NCBI RefSeq assembly: GCF_003073135.1
Contig: NZ_PGDQ01000013.1
Coordinates: 124,001 to 188,000 of the forward strand
DNA length: 64,000 nucleotides
Direction: 5' to 3'
Source: Euzebya rosea
GTDB taxonomy: Bacteria > Actinomycetota > Nitriliruptoria > Euzebyales > Euzebyaceae
Positions within the stretch are counted from its first letter, which is position 1. Every line of letters starts with the position of its first letter. Positions 1 through 8,729 of this stretch are shown in pieces. The translations under genes were made by a program, and so were the position numbers. The notes beneath the pieces are model-generated. The model worked only from the letters and a program-made list of their open reading frames with translations. It had not been told where the DNA came from and searched no databases.

Positions 1-76
1 CCGGCCCCTCGATGGTGTAGTTGGTGGTCTCGGGCGGGTTGGTGCCGAGGGGTCCGTCGGACAACGACAGCGTCAT
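1..76 (-). CDS. 5' fragment of a small protein, possibly DUF427-like (partial)
   Basis: Only the first 25 codons are present; the rest lies before the window. Reading leftwards from an ATG at 76 the protein begins MTLSLSDGPLGTNPPET and continues to the edge without a stop. A good AGGAG ribosome-binding site lies six bases upstream of the ATG (complement of 83-87), so this is a credible start. The opening residues loosely resemble the N-termini of some actinobacterial DUF427 proteins, but 25 residues cannot prove the family. It is transcribed divergently from the ABC-importer operon to its right. Confidence 0.5.
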   Translation of the reverse strand, partial: MTLSLSDGPLGTNPPETTNYTIEGP

Positions 77-170
77 GGGGAGCTCCTGATGGGGTTTGGC
101 ATGGCGTGAACATGGGCATGGGGGCCTTGCGTCGTGCCGAGGGTCGGCGGACGCCGGATAGGGTCGCCCC

Positions 171-947
171 ATGGTTCGACAACGCGACAACGACGCTCTT
201 GTTCCCGAAGGGGAGCGGAAAGTGCTCACCATCGCCGCCGCTCTCGGCGGCGTTCTGCTGCTGCTGCTCGCCTGGAGGCTGGTCACCGCCTTCGACGGCG
301 TGGTCAGCTGGGTGGAGTTCGTGGCCAGCCGGCCCGACGACATCCTCCAGCTGACGATCGAGCACACGGTCCTGACGGTCACCGCGATGCTGACCGGCGC
401 GGCGATCGCCATCCCGCTCGGGGTGGCCGTGCATCGCAGCCCGGTCGGGAAGCAGGTCGCGCTGACCCTGTCGAGCATCGCCCTGACGATCCCGTCCCTG
501 GCCCTGTTCGCGGTGTTCATCCCGCTGGTCGGCATCGGCTTCATGCCGCCGTACCTCGCGCTGACGATCTACTCGATCCTGCCGATCCTGCGGAACACCA
601 TCACGGGCCTCGACCAGGTCGACCCGGCGATCGTGGAGGCCGCCAAGGGCATGGGGCTGTCCAACATGCAGCGCATCCGAAAGGTGCAGCTGCCCCTGGC
701 GTGGCCGGTCATCCTGACCGGCATCCGCGTGGCCACGGTGCTGACGATCTCGATCGCCGCCATCGCCACCCTCGTCGCCGGCGGGGGGCTGGGCGACTTC
801 ATCAAGGACGGCCTCGCCCGCTTCCCGCTGCCCACGTCGGTGGAGCGCATCTGGACCGGCACCGTCTTCATCATCCTCCTCGCCCTGGTCTTCGAGCGCC
901 TCTTCGCGCTGCTGACCAAGGTCACCACCTCGAAGGGACTCCAGTGA
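171..947 (+). CDS. ABC importer permease, glycine betaine/choline type (first permease)
   Basis: A membrane-spanning permease of the OpuCB/ProW family that would import quaternary amines such as glycine betaine, choline or carnitine. The 258 residues hold about six hydrophobic helices, and the family EAA loop (VEAAKGMGLSNMQRIRKV) is visible in the second half. The gene is first in a tightly overlapping operon, its stop sharing bases with the GTG of the ATPase. The ATG at 171 has only a weak AGGG before it. An in-frame GTG at 222 has a much better GGGAG six bases upstream and would start directly before the first helix, so the true protein may be 241 residues. The exact substrate cannot be read from sequence. 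Confidence 0.9.
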   Translation: MVRQRDNDALVPEGERKVLTIAAALGGVLLLLLAWRLVTAFDGVVSWVEFVASRPDDILQLTIEHTVLTVTAMLTGAAIAIPLGVAVHRSPVGKQVALTLSSIALTIPSLALFAVFIPLVGIGFMPPYLALTIYSILPILRNTITGLDQVDPAIVEAAKGMGLSNMQRIRKVQLPLAWPVILTGIRVATVLTISIAAIATLVAGGGLGDFIKDGLARFPLPTSVERIWTGTVFIILLALVFERLFALLTKVTTSKGLQ

Positions 948-2152
948 CCGCCATCCCCACCACCGAGCCGACGTCGGGCCTCACATCCGACGCGGCACCC
1001 CGGACCATGATCCACCTCGACAAGGTGTCCAAGGTCTACCCCGGTACCGCCGTGCCTGCGGTGGAGGACCTGACGCTGGACATCCCCGAGGGCGAGATCC
1101 TCGTCCTCGTCGGCCCGTCCGGCTGCGGGAAGTCCACGACCCTGCGCCTGATCAACCGGATGATCGAGCCGTCGTCGGGACGCATCGTCTTCGACGGCGA
1201 GGACGTCACCGACGTCGACGCCGACCGGCTGCGTCGCCGCATCGGCTACGTCATCCAGCAGATCGGCCTGTTCCCCCACATGACGATCACCGACAACATC
1301 GCGACGGTGCCGCGCATGCTCGGCTGGGACGACACCCGCATCTCCTCGCGGGTCGACGAGCTGCTGGACCTGGTGGGCATGGACCCCTCGCTCTACCGCG
1401 ACCGGTACCCCAAGGAGCTGTCGGGCGGCCAGGCGCAGCGCGTCGGCGTGGCCCGTGCGCTCGCTGCCGACCCGCCCGTCATGCTGATGGACGAGCCGTT
1501 CGGGGCGATCGACCCGATCACCCGCGACCGGCTGCAGAACGAGTTCCTGCGCGTGCAGGCCGACCTGAAGAAGACCATCGTCTTCGTGACCCACGACATC
1601 GACGAGGCCATCAAGATGGGTGACCGGATCGTGGTGCTGAAGGAGCGGTCGCAGATCGCGCAGTTCGACACCCCCGAGCGCATCCTCGCCCACCCGATCG
1701 ACGACTTCGTCGAGGACTTCATCGGCAGCGGTGCCACCCTGAAGGGGCTGGACCTCGAGCGGGTTCGTGACCTCGACCTCGCGCCGGTCCTGACGATCCT
1801 CCCCGGTGAGAGCAGGGACGAGGTGCAGCGCAAGCTGCGGCAGTCCGACGACGGCTGGGTCCTGCTGCTGGACGAGAAGAACCGTCCGCATCGCTGGATC
1901 GGTGAGCACCACCTGCAGCGCACCGACCGCCCCCTGCACGAGGTCGGGCCCCGGGTGACCGCCACCGTGGAACCCAACGCCACCCTGCGCGACGCCCTCG
2001 AGCAGATGCTGCACTCCACCGCGTCGATGGCCACCGTCATCGATCGTGACGGGACCTACCTGGGGTCGATCAGCATCAACACCCTGACCGACGTCATCAC
2101 CCGCATGCAGGCCGCCGCCGCCCGCCACTACGAGGAGGCCGCCACATCGTGA
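944..2152 (+). CDS. ABC importer ATPase, OpuCA/ProV-like with C-terminal CBS-like region
   Basis: The ATP-hydrolysing subunit of the importer, 402 residues. The Walker A motif GPSGCGKST lies at residues 57-65, followed by a Q-loop, the signature LSGGQ, a Walker B ending in DEP, and the switch His in FVTHD. After about residue 260 a C-terminal region resembles the CBS domains that sense ionic strength in OpuCA-type osmoregulated transporters. The start is the GTG at 944, which overlaps the stop of the upstream permease (GTGA); this gives the usual translational coupling. The 3' end overlaps the second permease in the same way. A betaine/choline role follows from the family and the two-permease operon. 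Confidence 0.92.
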   Translation: MTAIPTTEPTSGLTSDAAPRTMIHLDKVSKVYPGTAVPAVEDLTLDIPEGEILVLVGPSGCGKSTTLRLINRMIEPSSGRIVFDGEDVTDVDADRLRRRIGYVIQQIGLFPHMTITDNIATVPRMLGWDDTRISSRVDELLDLVGMDPSLYRDRYPKELSGGQAQRVGVARALAADPPVMLMDEPFGAIDPITRDRLQNEFLRVQADLKKTIVFVTHDIDEAIKMGDRIVVLKERSQIAQFDTPERILAHPIDDFVEDFIGSGATLKGLDLERVRDLDLAPVLTILPGESRDEVQRKLRQSDDGWVLLLDEKNRPHRWIGEHHLQRTDRPLHEVGPRVTATVEPNATLRDALEQMLHSTASMATVIDRDGTYLGSISINTLTDVITRMQAAAARHYEEAATS

Positions 2153-2952
2153 CCGCCACCACCGCCGACGCCAGCTACCGGACCACGGGCGAGGGCCCCC
2201 TGCTCCGCGCCTACCAGTGGGTGCGCAGCAACCCGTGGGTGTCCCTCCTCGGGGCGCCCGTTGCCATCGCGGCCCTGTCGCTGCTGCTCTACACGTGGGT
2301 GACCACCCAGGAGCTCGGGTCCATCGAGGCCGACGCCCTGCGCGCCGAGCTGATCCGCGGCCAGCTGGTCGAGCACCTCCTGCTCGCGGGTATCTCCACG
2401 TTCTTCGTGATCGCCATCGCCATCCCGCTCGGGGTCTTCGTCACACGGCCCTCGGCCAGGCGGATCTCCGGACTGATCCAGGGCATCGCGTCCAGCGGAC
2501 AGGCCATCCCTGCCTACGGCCTGCTGGTCCTGCTGGCCATCACGTTCGGCACGACGTTCTCCTCCGCCATCATCGCCCTGGTCGTCTACTCGATCCTGCC
2601 GGTGCTGCGCAACACCATGGTCGGGCTGCAGCAGGTCGACACCTCCACCATCGAGGCCGCCCGCGGGATGGGCATGACCAAGCGGCAGGTCCTGCGGAAG
2701 ATCGAGCTGCCGCTGGCCGTCCCGGTGATCCTTGCCGGCATCCGTACCGCGCTGGTCATCAACGTCGGGACCGCGGCGCTGGCCTTCCTGATCGGCGGTG
2801 GCGGGCTCGGCGAGACCATCAACACCGGCCTGAAGCTGCAGCGCGACGTCATCATCATCGTGGGTGCGGCCATGACCGCCCTGGTGGCGCTGAGCGTCGA
2901 CTGGATCGCCGCGCTGGTGGAGAAGGTCCTGACCCCCCGCGGCCTGGGCTGA
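2149..2952 (+). CDS. ABC importer permease, glycine betaine/choline type (second permease)
   Basis: The second permease of the importer, 267 residues, OpuCD-like. Around six transmembrane helices are apparent. The EAA loop reads IEAARGMGMTKRQVLRKIEL and is nearly identical to that of the first permease, as expected for a heterodimeric channel made by gene duplication. Translation starts at a GTG overlapping the ATPase stop. The first 40 residues are hydrophilic and precede the first helix. The gene is last in its operon and is followed by a strong inverted repeat that separates it from the convergent binding-protein gene. Confidence 0.92.
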   Translation: MTATTADASYRTTGEGPLLRAYQWVRSNPWVSLLGAPVAIAALSLLLYTWVTTQELGSIEADALRAELIRGQLVEHLLLAGISTFFVIAIAIPLGVFVTRPSARRISGLIQGIASSGQAIPAYGLLVLLAITFGTTFSSAIIALVVYSILPVLRNTMVGLQQVDTSTIEAARGMGMTKRQVLRKIELPLAVPVILAGIRTALVINVGTAALAFLIGGGGLGETINTGLKLQRDVIIIVGAAMTALVALSVDWIAALVEKVLTPRGLG

Positions 2953-2973
2953 GCAGCCCCATCGAGACACGCA

Positions 2974-3006
2974 GAAGGGGTGCGACCGAACCGGTCGCAC
3001 CCCTTC
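2974..3006. terminator. Shared bidirectional terminator hairpin
   Basis: A perfect 15-bp stem (2974-2988 with 2992-3006) and a 3-base loop lie between the convergent permease and binding-protein genes. There is no long T-tract, as is common in high-GC genomes. Its position between two convergent stops suggests it ends transcription from both sides. Confidence 0.8.
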
Positions 3007-3025
3007 GTCGCGTCTGGCGGAGGGC

Positions 3026-3994
3026 CTAGACCAGGCCCTCTGCCTCGAGGTACTGACGGGCGACGTCGGCGGGCTCCTCGCCCTCGACGGACACGAAGCT
3101 GTTCAGCTCGGCCATGCGCTCCTTGGTCAGCGGCTCGTGGATCATCGCGAAGATCTCCTCGTAGGCCTCCGGGTGCTCGGTGTAGACCTCGTCACGCAGG
3201 TTGGCGGAGACGTTGTAGAGGATGAAGACACCCTCGGCGTCGATGACGTCGAGCTCCAGCGCCGGGATGCGGCCGTCGGTGGTGAAGATCTCACCGAAGG
3301 TGCACTCACCGGTGGCGGTGTCGTTGTAGATGATGCCGGTGTCCAGGATCACGATCTGGTCCTGGGGGATGGAGAAGCCGGTCTCGTTCTCGAACAGGAC
3401 CAGGCCGTCGGGACGGGACGGGAACTCCGACTCCATGCAGACCGTGGCGCTGGGGTTCTCCGCCAGGTAATCGGCCATGCCCTGCAGGTCGAGCTCGCCG
3501 TTCTCCTCGACGAAGGCCGGACCGGCCGCGAAGCCGTAGGTGTTGTTGAACGGGGCCTGGGACACCCAGCGGATGCCGTTCTCCTCGAGGTCCGCCTCGC
3601 GGACGTTCGTGGTCAGCTCCTCGGAGTCGAAGGAGGGGTCCTCGTTGCCGAGGTGCACCGTCCAGCCGGTGCCGTTGTACTCCGGGTACAGGTCGATCTC
3701 GCCGGCCAGCAGGGCCTCACGGGCCACCGCGGTCCCACCGAGGTTGACCTGGTTGGTCACGCTGGCGCCTGCGGCCTCGAGCGCCTGGACGTAGATCTCC
3801 CCGAGCACGAGCTGCTCGGTGAAGTCCTTGGATCCGACGGTCACGGCCTGGCCCTCGAGGTCGAACTCGGCCAGGGCACCCTCTCCGCTGCTCTCACCTC
3901 CTTCGCCGCTGGTGGACTCGTCGCCGCCGTCGCTGCCGGAGTCGGAGCAGGCGGCGCCCAGGATCGCGAGGACCGCGAGAAGGGCGATGAACAT
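3026..3994 (-). CDS. Substrate-binding lipoprotein of quaternary-amine ABC importer
   Basis: The extracellular binding protein expected for the importer to its left, OpuAC/OpuCC-like. A hydrophobic signal peptide ends in the lipobox LGAAC, so the mature protein would be lipid-anchored at Cys16 (ATG numbering). A Gly/Ser/Glu-rich tether follows, then a periplasmic-binding fold containing AVTVGSKDFTEQLVLGEIY, a motif typical of this family. Unlike most relatives it is not co-directional with the permeases but convergent. The ATG at 3994 has no suitable ribosome-binding site. An excellent AAGGAGGAA (complement of 4022-4030) instead sits eight bases before an in-frame ATC at 4015, which would add seven residues including two arginines (see findings). 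Confidence 0.9.
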   Translation of the reverse strand: MFIALLAVLAILGAACSDSGSDGGDESTSGEGGESSGEGALAEFDLEGQAVTVGSKDFTEQLVLGEIYVQALEAAGASVTNQVNLGGTAVAREALLAGEIDLYPEYNGTGWTVHLGNEDPSFDSEELTTNVREADLEENGIRWVSQAPFNNTYGFAAGPAFVEENGELDLQGMADYLAENPSATVCMESEFPSRPDGLVLFENETGFSIPQDQIVILDTGIIYNDTATGECTFGEIFTTDGRIPALELDVIDAEGVFILYNVSANLRDEVYTEHPEAYEEIFAMIHEPLTKERMAELNSFVSVEGEEPADVARQYLEAEGLV

Positions 3995-4217
3995 GCGGGG
4001 GGTGAAGCGTTGGATGACAGGTTCCTCCTTGGGTGGGCGCCCACGCGAAAAAGACGGACATGGAGAAAGGGGGGCACGCGGGCTGCCCGGTGGCTGACCA
4101 TGCCCACCATGCCAGTCCCTACACGTTCGGCCACGCGCGAGGCACGGTCCGTCGGTTGTCGCCCCACCGACCGGTCCGCCTAGGATGACGGCCGTTCATC
4201 GACAGGGAGCATTCCGC

Positions 4218-5918
4218 GTGGCCGACATCTTCCATCCCCAGCAGACCACCTTCGACCACCTCGACGAGCCGTCGCGTGCGGTCGTGCGAGGGCTGGTCGA
4301 CTGGTTCGAGGCCAAGGGCAAGACGGCGCTGAAGCACGACGACCACGAACGGGTCTTCTACACCGACTTCATCGCCGCGCAGGCCGAGCTCGGCCTGTTC
4401 GCGAAGTTCCTGACGCCCTCGGCGTACAGCGACGACCCCGACGCCCGCTGGGACACCACCCGCATCGACGCGGTCAACGAGGTGCTCGGCTTCTACGGCC
4501 TGGCGTACTGGTACACGTGGCAGGTCTCGATCCTGGGCCTCGGCCCGATCTGGATGAGCGACAACGAGGCCGCCAAGCACCGCGCCGCCGAGCACCTCCG
4601 CAACGGTGAGGTCTTCGCGTTCGGCCTGTCGGAGAAGGCCCACGGCGCCGACATCTACTCCACCGACATGCTGCTGACCGCCGACGACGACGGGACCCTG
4701 CGCGCCGACGGCGAGAAGTACTACATCGGCAACGCCAACGTCGCCCGGATGGTCTCGACGTTCGGCAAGCGCACCGACGACGACACCTACGTGTTCTTCG
4801 CCGCCGACAGCGCGGCGGACAGCTACGAGTGCATCCGCAACGTCATCAACAGCCAGAGCTACGTCGCCAACTACCGGCTGACCGACCACCCTGTGGCCGA
4901 CGAGGACATCCTGCACACGGGCGACGACGCCTGGAACGCCGCCCTCAACACCGTCAACGTCGGCAAGTTCAACCTGGGCTGGGCATCGATCGGGATCGCC
5001 ACCCACGCCTTCTACGAGGCGATCACCCACGCCGCCAACCGCGAGCTGTACGGGAAGATGGTCACCGACTTCCCCCACGTCAAGCGGCTGATGACCGACG
5101 CCTACGCCCGCCTCGCGGCGATGCGGCTGTTCGCCCACCGGGCCGAGGACTACATGCGCGCGGCCTCGGCGGAGGACCGGCGCTACCTGCTCTACAACCC
5201 GCTGGTGAAGATGCAGGTCTCCCTGGAGGGGGAGAAGGTCATCAACGACCTGTGGGACGTCATCGCCGCGAAGGGGTTCGAGAACGAGACGTACTTCGAG
5301 ATGGCCGCACGGGACATCCGGGCGCTGCCCAAGCTCGAGGGCACCGTGCACGTCAACATCGCGCTCGCCCTGAAGTTCCTGCCGGCCTACCTGTTCAACC
5401 CCCAGCCCCAGCCGGCCGTCGTCCGCGACACCACCCCCCGCGACGACGCCTTCCTGTTCGACCAGGGTCCTGCCCGCGGGTTGTCGCGGATCACCTTCCA
5501 CTCCTTCGCCGACGAGCTGGCGTCATGGGACCTGCCCAACGTCGCGGTGTTCACCGAGCAGGTCGAGGCGTTCCGCCAGCTGCTGATGGCCGCCCCGGCG
5601 TCGACGGAGCAGTTCGAGGACCTCGACCTGATGATGACCCTGGGTTCGCTGTTCAGCCTGGTGCCCTACGCCCACCTGGTGCTCGAGCAGGCCCGCGCGA
5701 CCGACGTGTCACCGGACCTCGTCGACCAGATCTTCTCCTTCCTGGTGCGGGACCTGTCCGGCCTGGCGGTCCAGCTCAACGGTCGCGAGGGGGCAACCGC
5801 CGAGCAGGCCGAGGGTGCGCTTGCCCTGGTCCGCCGGCCGGCGTCGGACGACGACCGCTACGACCGGGTGTGGAAGCGAGTCCACGGCCAGTCCGGCGCG
5901 TACGCCATGCCGCTGTAG
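4218..5918 (+). CDS. Acyl-CoA dehydrogenase family protein, long form
   Basis: An FAD-dependent acyl-CoA dehydrogenase-like enzyme, presumably in fatty-acid or related acyl-CoA oxidation. The middle domain is recognisable from FAFGLSEKAHGADIYSTDM followed by the K-YYIGN-N motif, and the C-terminal helical domain from HVKRLMTDAYARLAAMR. At 566 residues it is clearly longer than the usual 380-400, with about 150 extra C-terminal residues like the large mycobacterial FadE proteins. The GTG at 4218 is chosen because GGGAG lies eight bases upstream; an in-frame ATG at 4185 lacks such a site. It stands alone, so no pathway partner is visible and the substrate is unknown. Confidence 0.82.
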   Translation: MADIFHPQQTTFDHLDEPSRAVVRGLVDWFEAKGKTALKHDDHERVFYTDFIAAQAELGLFAKFLTPSAYSDDPDARWDTTRIDAVNEVLGFYGLAYWYTWQVSILGLGPIWMSDNEAAKHRAAEHLRNGEVFAFGLSEKAHGADIYSTDMLLTADDDGTLRADGEKYYIGNANVARMVSTFGKRTDDDTYVFFAADSAADSYECIRNVINSQSYVANYRLTDHPVADEDILHTGDDAWNAALNTVNVGKFNLGWASIGIATHAFYEAITHAANRELYGKMVTDFPHVKRLMTDAYARLAAMRLFAHRAEDYMRAASAEDRRYLLYNPLVKMQVSLEGEKVINDLWDVIAAKGFENETYFEMAARDIRALPKLEGTVHVNIALALKFLPAYLFNPQPQPAVVRDTTPRDDAFLFDQGPARGLSRITFHSFADELASWDLPNVAVFTEQVEAFRQLLMAAPASTEQFEDLDLMMTLGSLFSLVPYAHLVLEQARATDVSPDLVDQIFSFLVRDLSGLAVQLNGREGATAEQAEGALALVRRPASDDDRYDRVWKRVHGQSGAYAMPL

Positions 5919-5933
5919 CCCTGGGGTGATCCG

Positions 5934-8495
5934 TCAGGTCACGTCGTAGGTGCGGAGGCGGTCCAGCACCGCATCCGACACCGCGGCGGTGCCACCGACG
6001 ACGGTGATCCGCTGCGGGCCCAGGCGGCGCAGCTGGGCGTCGGTCGGCTCGGGGATGTCGTCGAGGTCGACCAGCAGCACCGGCGCCATCCGCATGAACG
6101 CCGCCGGCGTGGCCGACAGCGCGTCGGGGATCGCCTCGCCGCTGACGACCATCACGTGCTCGGCGTCCGGGAAGGCATGCTCGGCCACCACCGCCGCGGT
6201 GTGCACCCGTGTGGGCCCGGCCAGCCGGGTGACCGGGGCGATGTCGGCGAGGGCGGCCTCCACGTCGGCCCCGACGGCGCCGGTCCCGCCGAGCAGGACG
6301 ATGCGGTCCGGCGACAGGCGACGCAGCTCGGCGTCGACCTCGGCCGGGACGGCGTCGGCGGTCACCAGCAGGAGTGGGGCCCCGGCACGTGCGGCCGCGG
6401 CACCCCCGGCGAGGGTGTCGCCGACGCGTTCACCGTTGGCGATCCACACCTCGCCCGTGTCGGCTCCGAAGGCCGCCTCGCTGATGAGGGCGGAGGTGGC
6501 GAACCGTGTGGGTCCACCGATCCGCTCGACGGCGGCGAACGCGCCGAGCGCCTCCTCGACCTCGGTCGACACGGCGGCGGTGCCACCGAGGAGGACGATG
6601 CGGCTCGGCTCCAGCCGACGGAGCTCGGCCGCGGTCGCCTCGGGGACCTCGTCGGTGACCAGCAGCAGCGGACCGGGCCCCATCACGGCGGCGGCAGGAC
6701 CCGCGGACAGCGCATCGGGCAGCGCGTCGGCCCCCGCGACGAGGACGGGCACGCCGCTGGCGGCGGTGAAGGTGAAGCGCGAGACCTCTGCGGCGGTGTC
6801 GACCCGCGTCTCGCCACCCCGGCGGCGCACCGTGGCGGGCACCCCGCCCGGCTCGCCGGGGTCCGGCGTGGGGGTCGGCGTCGGGGTCGAGGTGGGCTGC
6901 GGGGCCGGCGGCTGACCGCCACCTCCGCCGCCCGTGGCCGGCGGCCGGGTGGGGGTCGGCTCGGGGTCCGGCTCGCGGGTCAGGGGTGCCACGTCCTCGG
7001 CAGGGGGCTCCAGCGCGGGATCGAGGTGGACGGGGCTGGAGTAGGCCCACGACACGTCGCCGCCGGCGAACGCGGTGCCGGCCTCGCCGTCGGTCTCGTC
7101 GATGCCGAGCGACTCGCCGTTCAGGTCGTTGGGGCCGGAGATGCGCAGCACGAGCCACTTCACGACCGAGGGGTCGACGCCGTCGACGACGAACTCGATG
7201 ACCGGCTGGTCCGGGCGGGGGATCGGCGCGATCTCGACGTGCAGCAGGTCGGGGACGAGCTGGTCGGGATCCGCCGGGGTGGCCAGCACCTGGATGCGGA
7301 CCTCGCGCCCCCACGAGGCCGGGCCGCGGTCGAGGTCGACCTGGATGCGGACGGGGCCGGTGTCGGGATGGCCGAGTACCTCGCCCATGCGGACGCCGTT
7401 GAGGGAGGTGTCCAGCCGCAGGCCCTTGACGCGGGCGGCGTAGAACCGGCGGCTCAGCAGGGCCTCCTGCACCGCTGCCCGGTTCACCACCCCGCCGTTG
7501 ATCCACAGGCCGCCGCGCCCCTTCCCCAGCGGGCTGCCCCAGTCGGTGCCGTGCTCGTCGCTGGCGCCCATCAGCCCGGGTGTCCACCCGGCGCGGAGGC
7601 AGTCGATGATGGGGCTCGGACGACCGTCGCCGACGCCCTCGAACAGGTAGTCGTCCCGCTTGTTGAGGATCTCCATCGAGACGATGGTGTCCTGCAGGCT
7701 GGGTTCGTGGGTGAAGCCACCGAACCGGCCGGGTTCGCGGCCCGGGTGGTTGAAGCCGGCGACGCCGTTCTGGCCGCCCCCGATCAGCGGCGTGTCCTGC
7801 GGCTGGGCCAACCACTGCTGGAACGGGGCCATGCTGGCCGCGTCGCCGACCCCCGCGGTGGTCTGCACGATGGCCTCCAGCGCGGTCGCCAGCGGGCCCG
7901 GGAGCGGCCCGGTCAGCTGGTCGGGGTCGATGTAGGCCTCGGCGGCAGCGGGCGCGATCACCCCGGCGGTGTGCAGGGGGTCGATCCAGTGGTCGGTGAA
8001 CCACACGTTGACGTGGCCGAGCACGGGGCTGGACCACTCGAAGCCACGGACGCCCAGGAACCCGTTGGCCTCGTCGGTGAACTCCGCGGCCAGCCGTTCG
8101 GTCAGCTCCCAGTCGTCGTTGGTCAGCCCGGCGACGCTCTTGCAGTCACCGGCCAGCGGGCCGAACGCCTGGCACACGTCGACGCCCGGGGTGCCCGCCG
8201 GCCCCCACTGCAGGGTGGCGTGGTCGGTCAGCGCGGCCACGTCGACACCGGCGTCGCGGATCAGCGGGTAGAAGGTCGCCGCGTCACCGTCGCCGTCGGA
8301 GAGGTGGGAGTGGTTGTGCAGGTCCGCGTGCACGAGGATCGGGCCGGGGAAGAGGCGGGACACCCGCGAGGTCCCGAAGTCGTCGTCGTTGTCCAGCGCC
8401 AGCGCGGCGAGGTCGGCGAACTGCTGGGTGAGCACGATGGCGCCCGCGCCGACGGCGGCGGTCGAGCGGAGGAGGTGACGGCGGGAGATCGGCAT
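5934..8495 (-). CDS. Tat-exported PHP-domain protein with three C-terminal CWB2 repeats
   Basis: An exported, probably wall-attached metal-dependent hydrolase-like protein of 853 residues. The N-terminus carries a twin-arginine signal (SRRHLL followed by a hydrophobic stretch). A PHP/DUF3604-like domain follows, with HADLHNHSHLSDG and ALTDHA as candidate metal-binding motifs. A Pro/Thr-rich linker near residues 500-555 connects it to three cell-wall-binding-type-2 repeats of about 95-100 residues each, marked by GGTxAVS and xxGPTRxxTA motifs. The ATG at 8495 is preferred because it directly precedes the Tat motif; a GTG at 8516 is also possible and neither has a clear ribosome-binding site. 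The substrate is unknown; phosphoesterase activity is a family-level inference. Confidence 0.8.
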   Translation of the reverse strand: MPISRRHLLRSTAAVGAGAIVLTQQFADLAALALDNDDDFGTSRVSRLFPGPILVHADLHNHSHLSDGDGDAATFYPLIRDAGVDVAALTDHATLQWGPAGTPGVDVCQAFGPLAGDCKSVAGLTNDDWELTERLAAEFTDEANGFLGVRGFEWSSPVLGHVNVWFTDHWIDPLHTAGVIAPAAAEAYIDPDQLTGPLPGPLATALEAIVQTTAGVGDAASMAPFQQWLAQPQDTPLIGGGQNGVAGFNHPGREPGRFGGFTHEPSLQDTIVSMEILNKRDDYLFEGVGDGRPSPIIDCLRAGWTPGLMGASDEHGTDWGSPLGKGRGGLWINGGVVNRAAVQEALLSRRFYAARVKGLRLDTSLNGVRMGEVLGHPDTGPVRIQVDLDRGPASWGREVRIQVLATPADPDQLVPDLLHVEIAPIPRPDQPVIEFVVDGVDPSVVKWLVLRISGPNDLNGESLGIDETDGEAGTAFAGGDVSWAYSSPVHLDPALEPPAEDVAPLTREPDPEPTPTRPPATGGGGGGQPPAPQPTSTPTPTPTPDPGEPGGVPATVRRRGGETRVDTAAEVSRFTFTAASGVPVLVAGADALPDALSAGPAAAVMGPGPLLLVTDEVPEATAAELRRLEPSRIVLLGGTAAVSTEVEEALGAFAAVERIGGPTRFATSALISEAAFGADTGEVWIANGERVGDTLAGGAAAARAGAPLLLVTADAVPAEVDAELRRLSPDRIVLLGGTGAVGADVEAALADIAPVTRLAGPTRVHTAAVVAEHAFPDAEHVMVVSGEAIPDALSATPAAFMRMAPVLLVDLDDIPEPTDAQLRRLGPQRITVVGGTAAVSDAVLDRLRTYDVT

Positions 8496-8729
8496 CGGGT
8501 CAGGGTGGCACCGCACGGAAGCCCTGCACGTGCACGGGGTGACGGCTCGATGACCCCTTGGTGGCTGCGCGGTGAACCGGCAGGGTACCCCTCCGCGTCG
8601 GCCCCGCGTCGGCCCGCGTCGGCACCCGGATGTTCACCTCGTGCTTGCCGTCCGGAAGCCGGATGGCAACGACCGCCTCCGAGGATGCTGGCCGATGATC
8701 GAACCCTCGCGAGCCGGGGAGGTTGGCGC

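Noticed and set aside
8594-8623. Three copies of CGCGTCGGC upstream of phnH, considered as an operator array
   Set aside because: The unit is short, close to the common dinucleotide composition of the genome, and the spacing is irregular.
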